Origin: Deltaproteobacteria bacterium
GTDB taxonomy: Bacteria > Myxococcota_A > Polyangia > Nannocystales > Nannocystaceae
Direction: 5' to 3'
Length of the DNA stretch: 39,143 bases
NCBI GenBank assembly: GCA_003696955.1
Contig: RFGU01000115.1
Coordinates: forward strand, 1-39,143
Positions 8,388 through 17,113 of the stretch are shown piece after piece. Position 1 is the first letter of the stretch. The number at the start of each line of letters is the position of its first letter. Made by a program: the position numbers and the translations under genes. The notes under the pieces were generated by a model, which was not told the origin of the DNA, did no database searches, and worked only from the letters and a program-made list of their open reading frames with translations.

Positions 8388-10630
8388 CCGGCCGCCGACG
8401 GGCGTCGCATGCGGGCATCCTGCGAGGCCTTGCAGCCGTCGCAGCCCGGGAGATCCTCGGACTGCTCGCCGTGCCGCGGGGGATCGTGGTGGCGGTGTTG
8501 TTTCTCTTGCTGCAAGGTTGGAATTTTTCGCTGCTCCTCCATGCCCTCAACGATCCGCTCGCGGCGCCCGGACCGGTGATGCGGTACTTCTTCGGCGGGA
8601 GCTTCTTCGTGTTCTGGTTGCCGGTGGCCTTCGTGACGTCCATCGTCGGGATGCGCCTCGTGGCCGAGGAGCGTGCGCGCGGTACCTTCGACCTCCTGCT
8701 TGCGGCACCGGTGCGGCCGTGCCAAGCGATCCTCGGCAAGTACGTGGCGGCGCTCGTGTACTACGGGGCCCTGTGGGCGCCGACGGTCCTCTTCGTGGTG
8801 ATGCTCCGCGGGGCGGGCGCCGAACCCGATCTCGGCCCCGTGGCATCGGGCTACCTGGGGGCCTTCGTCGTCGGGGCCCTGTGCCTGGCCATCGCCACGG
8901 CGGCGAGCGCCGCCTCCGAACAGCCCCTGTCCGCGGCCGCGGCCGCCTTCGTCGTGATCGTGGCCCTCGTGCTCTCGGGCCTTTGGGCGGACGAAGCGCC
9001 GGCCGGTCCGGTACGCGAGGTGCTCGACGCCGCGAACCTCCTGGCATTCATGCAGGAGACGGCCCAGGGGATCGTGGACGCGGGTCGCCTTGCGGTCTAC
9101 GCCGCCGCGACGGCAGGCGCTCTCGTGCTCGCCGTGCGATGGACCGACCCCTACGGTGGGCGCGACGGCATGCTGCGGACGGTGGCCATCCTCGCGTGCC
9201 TCGTCGCCTGGGCCGGGATCGCGCGTCGCCACCTGCCGCGCGCCGACTGGACGAGCAGCCGAATCTACACGGTCTCGGACGAGGCGACGCGCTACTTGGC
9301 CGCACTCGACCGCGACGTGCGCGTGGACGTGCTCGTGCCGTCGGTGCTCGCCGCCGACCAGCCCAATCCCTTGCGACGTGAACTCGACGAGGTGTTGCGT
9401 CGCATGGCCGCGCGCACCGATCGGCTCGTCGTACGCTTCGTCGATCCGGACCGGGATCGCGAGGAGGCCGAGGCGCGCATCGCCGCGTTCGGGCTCTCTC
9501 CGGCGGATCTGGTGGAGGGCGTCGTCCTGGTCGAATCCGGGGAGCCGGGCCGCCGCCGCCGCGTACACCTTCGCGCCCCGGACCTGGTGACCTACGCCGC
9601 GGGGCCCGACGTCGCCGTATCCGGCCCGCGGGTGGTGGCCTTCGACGGCGAGGGCGCCCTCGTCCGGGCCTTCGCCCGCGTGACCCGAACCCGTGATCCG
9701 GAGGTCTGCATCACCCAGGGACACGGTGAGCCGGACGTGACGAGCCTTGCGCCCTACGACGGGCTCGCGCACTTCGAGGATCTCCTGCGGGACGAGGGCT
9801 ATGGCGTGCGCACCGTGGTATCGAAGGGCGATGCGGAGGGCTGTGACGCCCTCGTCGTCGCCGGCCCCAAGGGCCCACTGCCCGAAGACGTCCGTGCCGC
9901 CGTCTTCGAGGCCCTGGATCGGGGGCGAGGGGTGGCCCTCTTTGCCGGTGCGGTGCTGCTGCGGGGCCGGGATCGCCTGGCCGATCACGGCCTGGAGGAT
10001 CAACTCGCCCGTTTCGGCATCGCCTTCGGGGAACGCGTGGTCCTGGATCCCCACGCCCGCCCCGGCGCGACACCCCTTCTTTCCTTCACGCTGGATGAAG
10101 GGTGGGGGGAGGCTGCCGCCGTGGCCCATCTGGTGGGGCGTCCGGTGTCCTTCGTCCTTGCCCGCGAACTCGAGGTCGACGGACGTGCGGCGGCGCCGGT
10201 GCCGGAGGTGTGGTTTTCTGCGCCGGAATCTTCGTGGGCCGAGGCCGACCTTGCTGCGCTTCGGGAGGGGCGCCCCGTGGCGTACGACGAGGGGGCCGAT
10301 CGCCGCGGCCCCATTCCGCTCGTGGTCGCCACGTCCGCCCCGGGAGGGGGCCGTCTCGTGGTCGTCTCGAGCGACCAGATCCTCCTCAATGCCCACCTGC
10401 GACCCGATCTCGTGTACGACGCCACCCGCGATCTGGTGCGTGCCGTCGTGGCCCACGTGGCCGACGCAGTGCCCGTGGTGGGGATCGAGGCCCGGCCACG
10501 GGAGTCGATCAAGCTCGTCCTGCGTCCCGAGCAGCTTCGGCGCATGACCCTCATGGCCTGGTTCGGCCCGGCCGGGCTCTACGCCGCGGCCGGACTCTTC
10601 GTGGTGTGGGGGAGGCGAAGGGCGCGATGA
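8384..10630 (+). CDS. Fused GldF-like ABC permease and GldG-like (DUF7088/Gldg ABC-type) protein
   Basis: A 748-residue protein that begins at the GTG of a GTGA overlap with the ATPase. Residues about 1-245 are an ABC-2-type permease with six hydrophobic helices (GIVVAVLFLLLQGWNFSLLL, FFVFWLPVAFVTSIVG, YVAALVYYGALWAPTVLFVV, LGAFVVGALCLAIATAAS, AAAAFVVIVALVLSGLW, LAVYAAATAGALVLAVRW). Motif VAEERARGTFDLLLAAPV is the usual ABC-2 cytoplasmic loop. After one more helix (about 260-280), residues 290-720 form a large periplasmic GldG-like region (SRIYTVSDEATRYLAALDRDVRVDVLVP, TQGHGEPDV, DALVVAGPKGPLPEDVRAAVFEALDRGRGVALF), ending with a helix near the C-terminus. GldF and GldG are separate in Bacteroidota; here they are one polypeptide. 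The substrate is unknown. An open frame extends upstream into the ATPase gene but is a shadow. Confidence 0.85.
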   Translation: MTGRRRASHAGILRGLAAVAAREILGLLAVPRGIVVAVLFLLLQGWNFSLLLHALNDPLAAPGPVMRYFFGGSFFVFWLPVAFVTSIVGMRLVAEERARGTFDLLLAAPVRPCQAILGKYVAALVYYGALWAPTVLFVVMLRGAGAEPDLGPVASGYLGAFVVGALCLAIATAASAASEQPLSAAAAAFVVIVALVLSGLWADEAPAGPVREVLDAANLLAFMQETAQGIVDAGRLAVYAAATAGALVLAVRWTDPYGGRDGMLRTVAILACLVAWAGIARRHLPRADWTSSRIYTVSDEATRYLAALDRDVRVDVLVPSVLAADQPNPLRRELDEVLRRMAARTDRLVVRFVDPDRDREEAEARIAAFGLSPADLVEGVVLVESGEPGRRRRVHLRAPDLVTYAAGPDVAVSGPRVVAFDGEGALVRAFARVTRTRDPEVCITQGHGEPDVTSLAPYDGLAHFEDLLRDEGYGVRTVVSKGDAEGCDALVVAGPKGPLPEDVRAAVFEALDRGRGVALFAGAVLLRGRDRLADHGLEDQLARFGIAFGERVVLDPHARPGATPLLSFTLDEGWGEAAAVAHLVGRPVSFVLARELEVDGRAAAPVPEVWFSAPESSWAEADLAALREGRPVAYDEGADRRGPIPLVVATSAPGGGRLVVVSSDQILLNAHLRPDLVYDATRDLVRAVVAHVADAVPVVGIEARPRESIKLVLRPEQLRRMTLMAWFGPAGLYAAAGLFVVWGRRRAR

Positions 10631-12738
10631 GCCGCTCGACGATCGCATGGTTGCTGCTGGCGGCGGCATCCGTCGCGGCATTCGTGATCGACGGCCGCGG
10701 GGAGGCCGACGCGCCGCCCGTGGTGGACGTACGCACCGGCGCCCGCCCCCTGCTCGATGCAGCGCTTCGCGGCCAGCTCGACGGCGCATCGGTGCACATC
10801 GAGCGTCCCGGCCGCCCGACCATCGAGATCGTTGCAAACGAGGAGGGCGCGACGGTGTTGGAGGACGGCAGAGTGGCGGGGCCGGCCGATGCCGATGCCG
10901 TCGAGGCCCTGTTCGAGGATCTGCGCCAGACGCGGGTCCGACGGACGATCCCGGCCGACGCCCTCGGCGAGGTGGTCGGCACGATCAGCCTCGTGACCGG
11001 CGGCGACCGGCACCTTCGGGTGGAGTTCGGCGAGGCGCTGGCCGACGGCGCTCGGGCCGCCCGCCTCGACGACGGGACGACCGTCGCCCTCGATCCGTTC
11101 GCGGCGCCCCACGTGGACGCCGACGTGCGGTCCTACCTGCTGCGGCGTCTTCTGCCCGTGGCCCCCGACGAGGTCGTGCGGATCGACGTGGGGCCGTCCA
11201 CCCTGCGTTTCGACGACGGGTTCTACGTCGTCGAGCGCGACGGCCTTCGGCTACGCGTGGCCGGACCTGCCGCGTTGGCTGCCATCAGGCGCATCGTCGA
11301 AGCTCCCATGACGGATCTCGCGCCGCCTGCGGAGGAGGGGTTGCCACCGCGTTCGGCGATCCGGGTCGAAGCCGTGGGCGGTCGAACGTTCGACGTGGGG
11401 ATCGTGGCCGACGGCTGCGGCGCGGAGGGCGTTCTCGCCGTCCGGGGACCCGGCTACCGGGGGTGCGTGGACGCGAAGACCTTCGATCCGTTCGATGCCA
11501 TCGCCCTTTGCGATCGGCGCCTACTGCCCGCTCGTCCCGGCCAGGTGGTTCGAGTAGCGTCCGATGGGGGCCTGCGTCTTTCGCGGCGGCCGCATGGTGG
11601 ATGGGTGGCCGAGCGCGACGACCAAGGCACCGTCTGGCAGCAGTCGCTGTCCGAGTCGCGCGTCTACGCCTACCTCGAACGGCTTACGGAGGCCCACCTC
11701 GATCCGACGCGGCCCGTGCAGCTCGATGCCGTCGATGCACGCATCGAAGTGACGGTGGACGGGGGCGGGCGGATCGCCCTCGAGTGCGGCCGCACCGGAT
11801 GCCGCCGGGAGGGTGAGCCTGCCTTCGCGCTCGTGGGCGGCGACGTCCCGGCCCTCGTACCGGATCCGGACCGGTTGCGCACGGAGGTCCTGGCCACGTT
11901 CCGTCCCGACGACGTGGTCTCGATCCGGGTGTCACGGGCCGCGCCCGACGGAATTGCCCTTCGGGTCGTCGACGACGGGCGAGGGATGGTGCTTCAGTCC
12001 CCATCGGATCATCCGTTCGCGGCCGATGCCGTCGATCCCCTGCGGGTCGAGGCCATGTTGGGCGTCCTTTCGAGTCTGCGCGGTCCCGACACCACCCCCC
12101 GGGGGCGGATCGCGTACCGCTACGACATCGGATTGGTCGACGGGCGCACCCTTCGCATCGATGTCGACGACACCTGCGTCGCCGCGATCGATGGGCGCGG
12201 CGTCGAGCTTTCCAACGCATCGTGCGCAGCGGTGACCGCCATGCCCCTCTATCCCGATCCGCTGCGGGATCTGTTGCGGCGGGCCGACACGGTGCGGGTT
12301 TCGGCGGCCGGATGGAACGGCAGCGTCGGACTGGCCCGGGCAGGGCAGGGCGGGGCCGGAGCGGACGACGCGGGTACGTGGCGGGCGCTGGCGGGGGAGG
12401 CCGACCACCGCTTCACGCAGGCCCTCGCCCGCGTACGGGCGGCCGCGGCCTTTCGCGGCGACCGGCTCGAGCCCCACGATGCGGCCGACCGGGCCGAGGT
12501 CGTCTTCGAGGCCGACGTGGCCGGACGGACGGTTCGGGCGGAGTTCGGCCCCGGCGGCCGCTGGGTTCGGTTCGGCAAGGCCCGCTGGCGCTACGCGGCC
12601 GAAGGGACGGGGTCAGCGACGACGCAGGAGGGCCGCCGCGGCCCCGCCGACGAGGGTGGCGGCGATGCCACCGAGCAGGACGAGTTCGACGGTGCCGGCA
12701 CCGGCGAGCGCCGCCAGGGCGAACGCCCCCACCGATAG
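10627..12738 (+). CDS. DUF4340-like membrane-anchored periplasmic protein
   Basis: A 703-residue protein starting at the ATG of an ATGA overlap with the GldFG fusion. One N-terminal helix (STIAWLLLAAASVAAFVI) anchors a long beta-rich extracytoplasmic region. It has the repeating pattern seen in DUF4340 proteins that follow GldG-like genes (VHIERPGRPTIEIVANEEG...VLEDGRVAGPADADAVEALFEDLRQTRVRRTI; VVRIDVGPSTLRFDDGFYVVERDGLRLRVAG; VVRVASDGGLRLSRRPHGGWVAE). I assign DUF4340-like from context and pattern. The last 42 codons run antisense through the 3' end of the minus-strand gene 12613-13206; this tail is low in hydrophobic residues and probably unstructured. Function is unknown; it is likely an auxiliary component of the ABC system. 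Confidence 0.8.
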   Translation: MSRSTIAWLLLAAASVAAFVIDGRGEADAPPVVDVRTGARPLLDAALRGQLDGASVHIERPGRPTIEIVANEEGATVLEDGRVAGPADADAVEALFEDLRQTRVRRTIPADALGEVVGTISLVTGGDRHLRVEFGEALADGARAARLDDGTTVALDPFAAPHVDADVRSYLLRRLLPVAPDEVVRIDVGPSTLRFDDGFYVVERDGLRLRVAGPAALAAIRRIVEAPMTDLAPPAEEGLPPRSAIRVEAVGGRTFDVGIVADGCGAEGVLAVRGPGYRGCVDAKTFDPFDAIALCDRRLLPARPGQVVRVASDGGLRLSRRPHGGWVAERDDQGTVWQQSLSESRVYAYLERLTEAHLDPTRPVQLDAVDARIEVTVDGGGRIALECGRTGCRREGEPAFALVGGDVPALVPDPDRLRTEVLATFRPDDVVSIRVSRAAPDGIALRVVDDGRGMVLQSPSDHPFAADAVDPLRVEAMLGVLSSLRGPDTTPRGRIAYRYDIGLVDGRTLRIDVDDTCVAAIDGRGVELSNASCAAVTAMPLYPDPLRDLLRRADTVRVSAAGWNGSVGLARAGQGGAGADDAGTWRALAGEADHRFTQALARVRAAAAFRGDRLEPHDAADRAEVVFEADVAGRTVRAEFGPGGRWVRFGKARWRYAAEGTGSATTQEGRRGPADEGGGDATEQDEFDGAGTGERRQGERPHR

Positions 12739-13206
12739 GGCCGCCATGCGGCCGCGGAAGACCCGTTCGAGCCGGGCGTGGCGACGAAGTCCGGCCGAAA
12801 GGCGTGCAAGCTGGCGTTCGTCCTCGGGCGGCAGGGGCCGCGCCTCGGCCTTGGGGGGCAAGAGGGCATGGTTGTCCCAGGCAAGCCGCGTCGCCAGGGC
12901 GTAGAGCCGGTTGGCCTCGGCCTCCGGGTCGTCTTCGCAGGCCATCACCACGGCGACCGACAACGTGCGCACGCGGCCGTCGTAGACCCGGGCGGCGCCG
13001 AGGGCCCGCACGGCCTCCACCAGGAACGCGCGGGCCTGGCCGCAACGGGCGTCGCATCCTCCCTCCGCTTCGCCTCCGAGGCACAAGATGGCCATCTCCA
13101 GGGCGTCGCGGGCCGCCAGCAGGTGGGCACCACGGTGATCGCCGCCGCTCGGCGGGCTGCGATAGAGCGCCGGTGAGATGGCGTCGGCGGTCGCGAGGGT
13201 CGGCAC
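12613..13206 (-). CDS. Small membrane protein of unknown function downstream of mazG
   Basis: A 197-residue protein from the GTG at 13206; a TTG at 13233 overlapping the mazG stop as TTGA is an equally possible coupled start. Residues 20-145 are predominantly helical with two or three cysteines (AILCLGGEAEGGCDARCGQ) and a charged amphipathic stretch (DERQLARLSAGLRRHARLERVFRGR). Residues about 153-193 form a hydrophobic hairpin of two membrane helices (ALSVGAFALAALAGAGTV, LVLLGGIAATLVGGAAAALL) ending in RRR. No family is recognised. Its 3' end overlaps the convergent DUF4340-like gene by 126 bases. The membrane hairpin in the overlapped part argues that this frame is the genuinely coding one there. 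Confidence 0.65.
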   Translation of the reverse strand: MPTLATADAISPALYRSPPSGGDHRGAHLLAARDALEMAILCLGGEAEGGCDARCGQARAFLVEAVRALGAARVYDGRVRTLSVAVVMACEDDPEAEANRLYALATRLAWDNHALLPPKAEARPLPPEDERQLARLSAGLRRHARLERVFRGRMAALSVGAFALAALAGAGTVELVLLGGIAATLVGGAAAALLRRR

Positions 13207-13229
13207 GGCGGGCGATGAGGCTCCGCGTA

Positions 13230-14120
13230 TCAAGGTACTGCCGCATCGTCGTCCCGGCCACCGAAATCGGGCGGCGATGCCCGCTCCCTCCGCTTGGCGT
13301 CGTCCCACGCCCGTTCCATCTCGGCGAGGTCGCTCTCCTCCGGGGTCTTGCCGGCCGCGTGCAGGGTCTCGACCACGTGGCGAAACCGCCGCTGGAACTT
13401 CTCGGTCGACCGGGCGAGGGCCACGTCGGGATCGATCCCGAGCTTTTGCGCCAGGCGAACGAGCACGAAGAGGAGGTCGCCGAACTCCTCTTCGATGGCC
13501 TGCCGAGCCCCGCTCGAGATCGCCTCCCGCAGCTCACGCCACTCCTCGTCGACCTTGTCCGCCACCGCCGAGGCATCGGGCCAATCGAAGCCCACCGCGG
13601 CGGCCTTCTCCTGCAGGCGATAGGCACGCACGAGGCTCGGAAGGCCCTTGGGCACCCCCGCCAGGGGATCGTAGGGGGTGTCGGTGTCCTTGCTCTTCTC
13701 GGCGCGCTTGCGTGCCGCCCACGCGCGCTCGACGTCGCCGGCGGTCTCCGCGCGGCCCTGGCCGAACACGTGGGGATGGCGTTCGATCATCTTGCACAGG
13801 ATCCCGTCCACGACGTCGTCGAGGTCGAAGGCCCCCTCTCGCGAGCGCAGCGCCGCCTGGAAGACGATCTGGAACAGCAGGTCCCCGAGTTCCTCGCGGT
13901 GGGCCGACGGGTCGCCGAGTTGGGCCTCGGCCACCTCGTGCGCCTCCTCGAGCAGGTAGGGGCGTAGGGAGGCGAGGGTCTGCTCCCGGTCCCAGGGGCA
14001 GCCGTCCGGGGCGAGGAGGCGATCCATGAGGTCCCGGAGACCATCGAGGCCGGGGCGCAGCCCGTGCCGCGCGCGCAGATCGTCGGCGTTGGAGGGCGTC
14101 TCGTCGCGTGGTACGCTCAT
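13230..14120 (-). CDS. mazG: MazG nucleoside triphosphate pyrophosphohydrolase
   Basis: A 296-residue protein with the two-domain MazG layout. The N-terminal domain begins LRDLMDRLLAPDGCPWDREQTLASLRPYLLEEAHEVAEA and carries the metal-binding EEAHE...EELGDLLFQ motif. The C-terminal domain has KVDEEWRELREAI...IEEEFGDLLFVLVRLAQKLGIDPDVAL, the second ExxE...EExGD set. The family hydrolyses non-canonical or excess NTPs to NMP and pyrophosphate, which prevents their incorporation, and can lower ppGpp in some species. The ATG at 14120 was chosen because it gives the standard length; the frame stays open to 14924, but that is an antisense shadow of the phoH-like gene. It is divergent from that gene, with 39 bases between. 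Confidence 0.95.
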   Translation of the reverse strand: MSVPRDETPSNADDLRARHGLRPGLDGLRDLMDRLLAPDGCPWDREQTLASLRPYLLEEAHEVAEAQLGDPSAHREELGDLLFQIVFQAALRSREGAFDLDDVVDGILCKMIERHPHVFGQGRAETAGDVERAWAARKRAEKSKDTDTPYDPLAGVPKGLPSLVRAYRLQEKAAAVGFDWPDASAVADKVDEEWRELREAISSGARQAIEEEFGDLLFVLVRLAQKLGIDPDVALARSTEKFQRRFRHVVETLHAAGKTPEESDLAEMERAWDDAKRRERASPPDFGGRDDDAAVP

Positions 14121-14159
14121 CGCTGGGGCATGTAGCATGCTCCGCGCCCATCCATCGTT

Positions 14160-15134
14160 TTGAACGCGCCACGCAAGCTCACGTTCGAGGAACGGGGACC
14201 GCTGCAGGCCATGCTCGCGGCGGTGGCCGGCGACGGGGGGCGCCCTTCGCCCCTCGAACAGGCCACCGGTGCCAGGCTCCACGTGCGGGGCCACGAGGTC
14301 ACCGTGGACGGCGGTGACGCCGACCTGGTGGAGCGACTGTTGCGGCAAATCTACGGTCTGGCACGGGCGGGGCGCCCGGTACGCCCCGACGACGTGCCCC
14401 GTGCCGTGGCCATGCTCCGCCAGGACCCCAACGTGCGGTTGTCGGACGTGTTCGCCGAGGACGTGCTCGTTCGGCCGCGCAACGGACGACCGGTGTCGCC
14501 GCGCAGCGTCACCCAGAAGCGGTACGTCGCGGCGATTCGCGAACATGCGCTGACGTTCGGGGTGGGACCGGCGGGAACGGGCAAGACGTTCCTGGCCGTC
14601 GCGATGGCCGTCCATCACCTGCTCGCCGAGAAGGTGCGTCGCATCGTGATCTCGCGGCCGGCCATCGAGGCCGGCGAGCAACTCGGATTCCTGCCCGGAA
14701 CCCTCGAGGAGAAGGTCAGCCCCTATCTGCGCCCCATCTACGATGCGCTCTACGCCATGCTCGATCCACCGCGGGTGATGCGCATGCTCGAGCAGCAGGT
14801 CATCGAGATCGCGCCCCTCGCCTACATGCGGGGCCGGACCCTCGAAGACGCCTTCGTGATCCTCGACGAGGCCCAGAACACCACCCGCGAACAGATGAAG
14901 ATGTTCCTCACCCGGATCGGGCAAGGCACGCGATGCGTGGTCACCGGCGACCCGTCCCAGGTGGACCTACCCGGTGCACAACGGAGCGGGCTGGCCGATG
15001 CCCTCGACGTGCTCGCGGGGATCGAAGGGATCGCCGTGGTCCGCTTCACGGGTGCGGACGTGATGCGGCATCCGCTGGTGCAGCGCATCGTCGAGGCCTA
15101 CGAATCGAGCGGCGGCGGCACGGCCGGCGCCTGA
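14160..15134 (+). CDS. PhoH-family ATPase (PhoL/YbeZ type)
   Basis: A 324-residue protein. Residues 1-85 match the small KH-like N-terminal domain of PhoH-like proteins. The P-loop ATPase follows, with Walker A GPAGTGKT (136-143), the PhoH hallmark [33 protein letters not shown] (about 165-198), Walker [10 protein letters not shown] (232-240) and sensor motif [12 protein letters not shown]. PhoH-like proteins are ATPases linked to RNA/ribosome metabolism; in many bacteria they sit beside ybeY, which is not visible here. The start is a TTG at 14160, taken because it preserves the N-terminal domain; the next ATG at 14211 would truncate it. It is probably co-transcribed with the histidine kinase 74 bases downstream. 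Confidence 0.92.
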   Translation: MNAPRKLTFEERGPLQAMLAAVAGDGGRPSPLEQATGARLHVRGHEVTVDGGDADLVERLLRQIYGLARAGRPVRPDDVPRAVAMLRQDPNVRLSDVFAEDVLVRPRNGRPVSPRSVTQKRYVAAIREHALTFGVGPAGTGKTFLAVAMAVHHLLAEKVRRIVISRPAIEAGEQLGFLPGTLEEKVSPYLRPIYDALYAMLDPPRVMRMLEQQVIEIAPLAYMRGRTLEDAFVILDEAQNTTREQMKMFLTRIGQGTRCVVTGDPSQVDLPGAQRSGLADALDVLAGIEGIAVVRFTGADVMRHPLVQRIVEAYESSGGGTAGA

Positions 15135-15208
15135 TCCGTGCAGCCGCCCGTCCGCACTCGGGCCGGTCGGGCCGGTCTTCGGACTTTCCCGCGGCTGCGA
15201 CCGGCCCC

Positions 15209-16048
15209 ATGCACGGGATCGTGCCCGTCTCCGACTTGCGCTCGGACGCCCTGTCCCTCGCCGATCCTCCGGCCAACGACCCCCCGGACCACGTGCCCGA
15301 GCGGTCCCCGGGCCCGGATGCTGCGCGGCTGCGCGCGTACGTCCACGATCTGCGCAATCCGGCCGGTGCCATCGGGATGGCAGCCAACCTGCTCGGCAGC
15401 ACCGTGGGGCCCCTGATCGATGCACTGCCCGCGGCGCAACGGGCCCTGGCCCGAACCGCCCTCGCGGCGCTCTCGGAGTCCGTGGATCAGATGCGCCACA
15501 TCCTCGACCATCTTTCGGCGCAGTTGCCCGCGCCCCTGGTGGAGCACGGCCCGTCCGGTCCCGTCGTCGAGGCGTTCGCGCGCCCGAGTTCCGTGGCGCT
15601 CGACGAGGTCTTGCGCAGGCTCGAGATCCTCGTCGTGACCCGCTCGGCAACCCCGGGACTGGTCCACGTGGCGTGCCCGCCCGGCCTTTCCGTCCTCGGC
15701 CGCCCGAGCGAGATCCTGCGCGCCATGGTCAACGTGGTGGAAAATGCCCTCGAAGCTGCCTCGTCGGGCGGGCGCAAGCAGCCCCGGGTCGAGGTGACGG
15801 CCCGTGCCGTCCGCGGCGGCGTGGAGGTGACCGTGGCCAACGCGGGGCCGAAGATGCCCGAAGCCGTGGCGGCCTACCTCGAAGGGCGTAGCGAGACGCC
15901 GCCCATCTCGACCCACGGCAACGGGATCGGCGTGACCGTGGTCCGCCGTGTGATGGAAGGGCACGGCGGGAGCGTGCGCGTGGGCCGCCGCCATGGCGTC
16001 ACCTACGTCACGCTCCGCTTCCCGGCGGCCGGCGCGACGCCGGAATGA
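15209..16048 (+). CDS. Soluble sensor-less histidine kinase (HisKA/HATPase_c)
   Basis: A 279-residue protein with no membrane helix and only about 45 residues before the kinase core. The H-box is [19 protein letters not shown] (about residues 46-64), with His the presumed phospho-acceptor. The ATPase domain has an N-box ([15 protein letters not shown]), a G1-like stretch VANAGPKMP in which the usual DxGxG is NxGxK, and a G2 box [23 protein letters not shown]. Kinases of this type phosphorylate a response regulator, but no regulator gene lies nearby. The altered G1 box may reduce ATP binding. The ATG at 15209 is the first that avoids antisense overlap with phoH; the frame is open upstream but looks non-coding. 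Confidence 0.85.
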   Translation: MHGIVPVSDLRSDALSLADPPANDPPDHVPERSPGPDAARLRAYVHDLRNPAGAIGMAANLLGSTVGPLIDALPAAQRALARTALAALSESVDQMRHILDHLSAQLPAPLVEHGPSGPVVEAFARPSSVALDEVLRRLEILVVTRSATPGLVHVACPPGLSVLGRPSEILRAMVNVVENALEAASSGGRKQPRVEVTARAVRGGVEVTVANAGPKMPEAVAAYLEGRSETPPISTHGNGIGVTVVRRVMEGHGGSVRVGRRHGVTYVTLRFPAAGATPE

Positions 16049-16066
16049 GCCCGAACCGGCTCGGGC
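16049..16066. terminator. Hairpin between convergent genes
   Basis: Immediately after the histidine kinase stop, GCCCGA (16049-16054) pairs with TCGGGC (16061-16066) around a 6-base loop. There is no T-run. It is a possible weak bidirectional terminator between the two convergent genes. Confidence 0.3.
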
Positions 16067-16079
16067 GCGCCGAAGCGCG

Positions 16080-17063
16080 TCACGGGCCCTTGGTGCGAAA
16101 CGCAATCGTGACGGCCACGGCCTCGTGGTCCGACAAGGGCTCGCCGTCCTCGGTCACGAAGCGATCGTCGAGGGACCAGGAGGTGGCGGACAGTTCCACG
16201 ACGTCCGAGTCGCGGAGCATGGCGCGATCGATCCGGTAGGGGTCGGGGCAGTCGAGTTCCCGGCAGGCATCGCGAAGACCGAGGCCTTCGAGGAGGGAGA
16301 CGAAGTCCGCCTCGTCCTCCTCGTCCATGTTGGTGTCTCCGGCCACGACGAGGGCGCGGTCCGGAGCCCGCTGCTGCATGTAGCCGACGAGCTGGGCCAC
16401 CTGGGCCTTGCGGGCCTCCACGTCCGAAGGTGCGGAGCCCGCGTCCATGTGAAGGTTCACCACGTCCACGAGGACTCCAGGTGCAAGCTCGTGCAATCCC
16501 ACGGAAAACCCCTTGCTCGTCAGACAGTCGCTGCCCATGTCGAACTGACCCGAACACTGCTCCCACGCATGGCGCTCGAAGTCCGTGAAGGGGAAGACGG
16601 AGAAGCGGTTCAGGCCGTCGCCGAGGTCGGTGCCGCCCGCGGGGGGCTTGGGCTCCGACTGGTAGGGATGGGTCGCGTCCTTGGCCAGTTCCTCGTGGTA
16701 GCTGAAGTCCTCCTGCACGAGCACGAGGTCGTAGTCGTCGAGCAGGGGGCTCATCATGGGAATGTTCGTCTCGGGGTTGCTGCCCGAGATCCCCTGGGGG
16801 AGTCCGGCGACGTTGTAGACGAGCAGGTCGAAGGTGCCCTCCGCGGGGGGCGGGAGATCGGATGCGGCGGAGCCGGACGCATCGACGGTGGTCGAGGAGG
16901 TCCCCGTGTCGGCTCCGGTCGATCCCGAGCCGGTGCCGCTTTCGTCACTGCCGTGGCCCGGCGACGAGCAGCCGAGGGCGAGCAGGATCGGAACCGACGA
17001 CGAGGCGAGCCCCCCCAAGCGGGGCGAGACGGAACGGCGTGCGACGGCGTTGGACGTAGGCAT
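16080..17063 (-). CDS. Endonuclease/exonuclease/phosphatase-family lipoprotein
   Basis: A 327-residue protein. A signal peptide ends in lipobox LALGC (Cys32). It is followed by a Gly/Ser/Thr spacer of about 40 residues, then a DNase I-like fold: FDLLVYNVAGLP (first strand, Asn), LVLVQEDF (catalytic Glu), VDVVNLHMDAG (His), LVVAGDTNMD (Asp/Asn pair) and EPLSDHEAVAVTI (catalytic SDH). This superfamily cleaves phosphodiester bonds in DNA, phosphoinositides or sphingomyelin. The NLHMDAG and GDTNMD motifs and surface location would fit a sphingomyelinase or nuclease, but I cannot tell which. The ATG at 17063 lies after a hairpin that follows the preceding minus-strand gene, and it seems to have its own -10-like element. 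Confidence 0.87.
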   Translation of the reverse strand: MPTSNAVARRSVSPRLGGLASSSVPILLALGCSSPGHGSDESGTGSGSTGADTGTSSTTVDASGSAASDLPPPAEGTFDLLVYNVAGLPQGISGSNPETNIPMMSPLLDDYDLVLVQEDFSYHEELAKDATHPYQSEPKPPAGGTDLGDGLNRFSVFPFTDFERHAWEQCSGQFDMGSDCLTSKGFSVGLHELAPGVLVDVVNLHMDAGSAPSDVEARKAQVAQLVGYMQQRAPDRALVVAGDTNMDEEDEADFVSLLEGLGLRDACRELDCPDPYRIDRAMLRDSDVVELSATSWSLDDRFVTEDGEPLSDHEAVAVTIAFRTKGP

Positions 17064-17074
17064 GGCGCGTCACG

Positions 17075-17080
17075 AGCGTA
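17075..17080 (-). promoter_or_regulatory. Candidate -10 element for the phosphodiesterase lipoprotein
   Basis: TACGCT on the minus strand, 11 bases before the ATG at 17063 and just downstream of the hairpin at 17086-17106. The identical hexamer lies upstream of pdhA. Confidence 0.3.
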
Positions 17081-17085
17081 CTACG

Positions 17086-17110
17086 GCCCGTCGGAGATGG
17101 ACGGGCTTTT
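17086..17110. terminator. Stem-loop between two minus-strand genes
   Basis: GCCCGTC (17086-17092) pairs perfectly with GACGGGC (17100-17106) around 7 bases, and TTTT follows on the plus strand (17107-17110). It lies 3' of the stop of the minus-strand gene ending at 17114, so it can end that transcript. However, the T-run is placed for plus-strand (antisense) transcription. Confidence 0.5.
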
Positions 17111-17113
17111 GCG

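Noticed and set aside
8228..10837. 869-codon minus-strand frame opposite the GldFG fusion
   Set aside because: His/Arg/Gly-rich text with no motifs, while the plus strand has membrane helices and Gld-like motifs.
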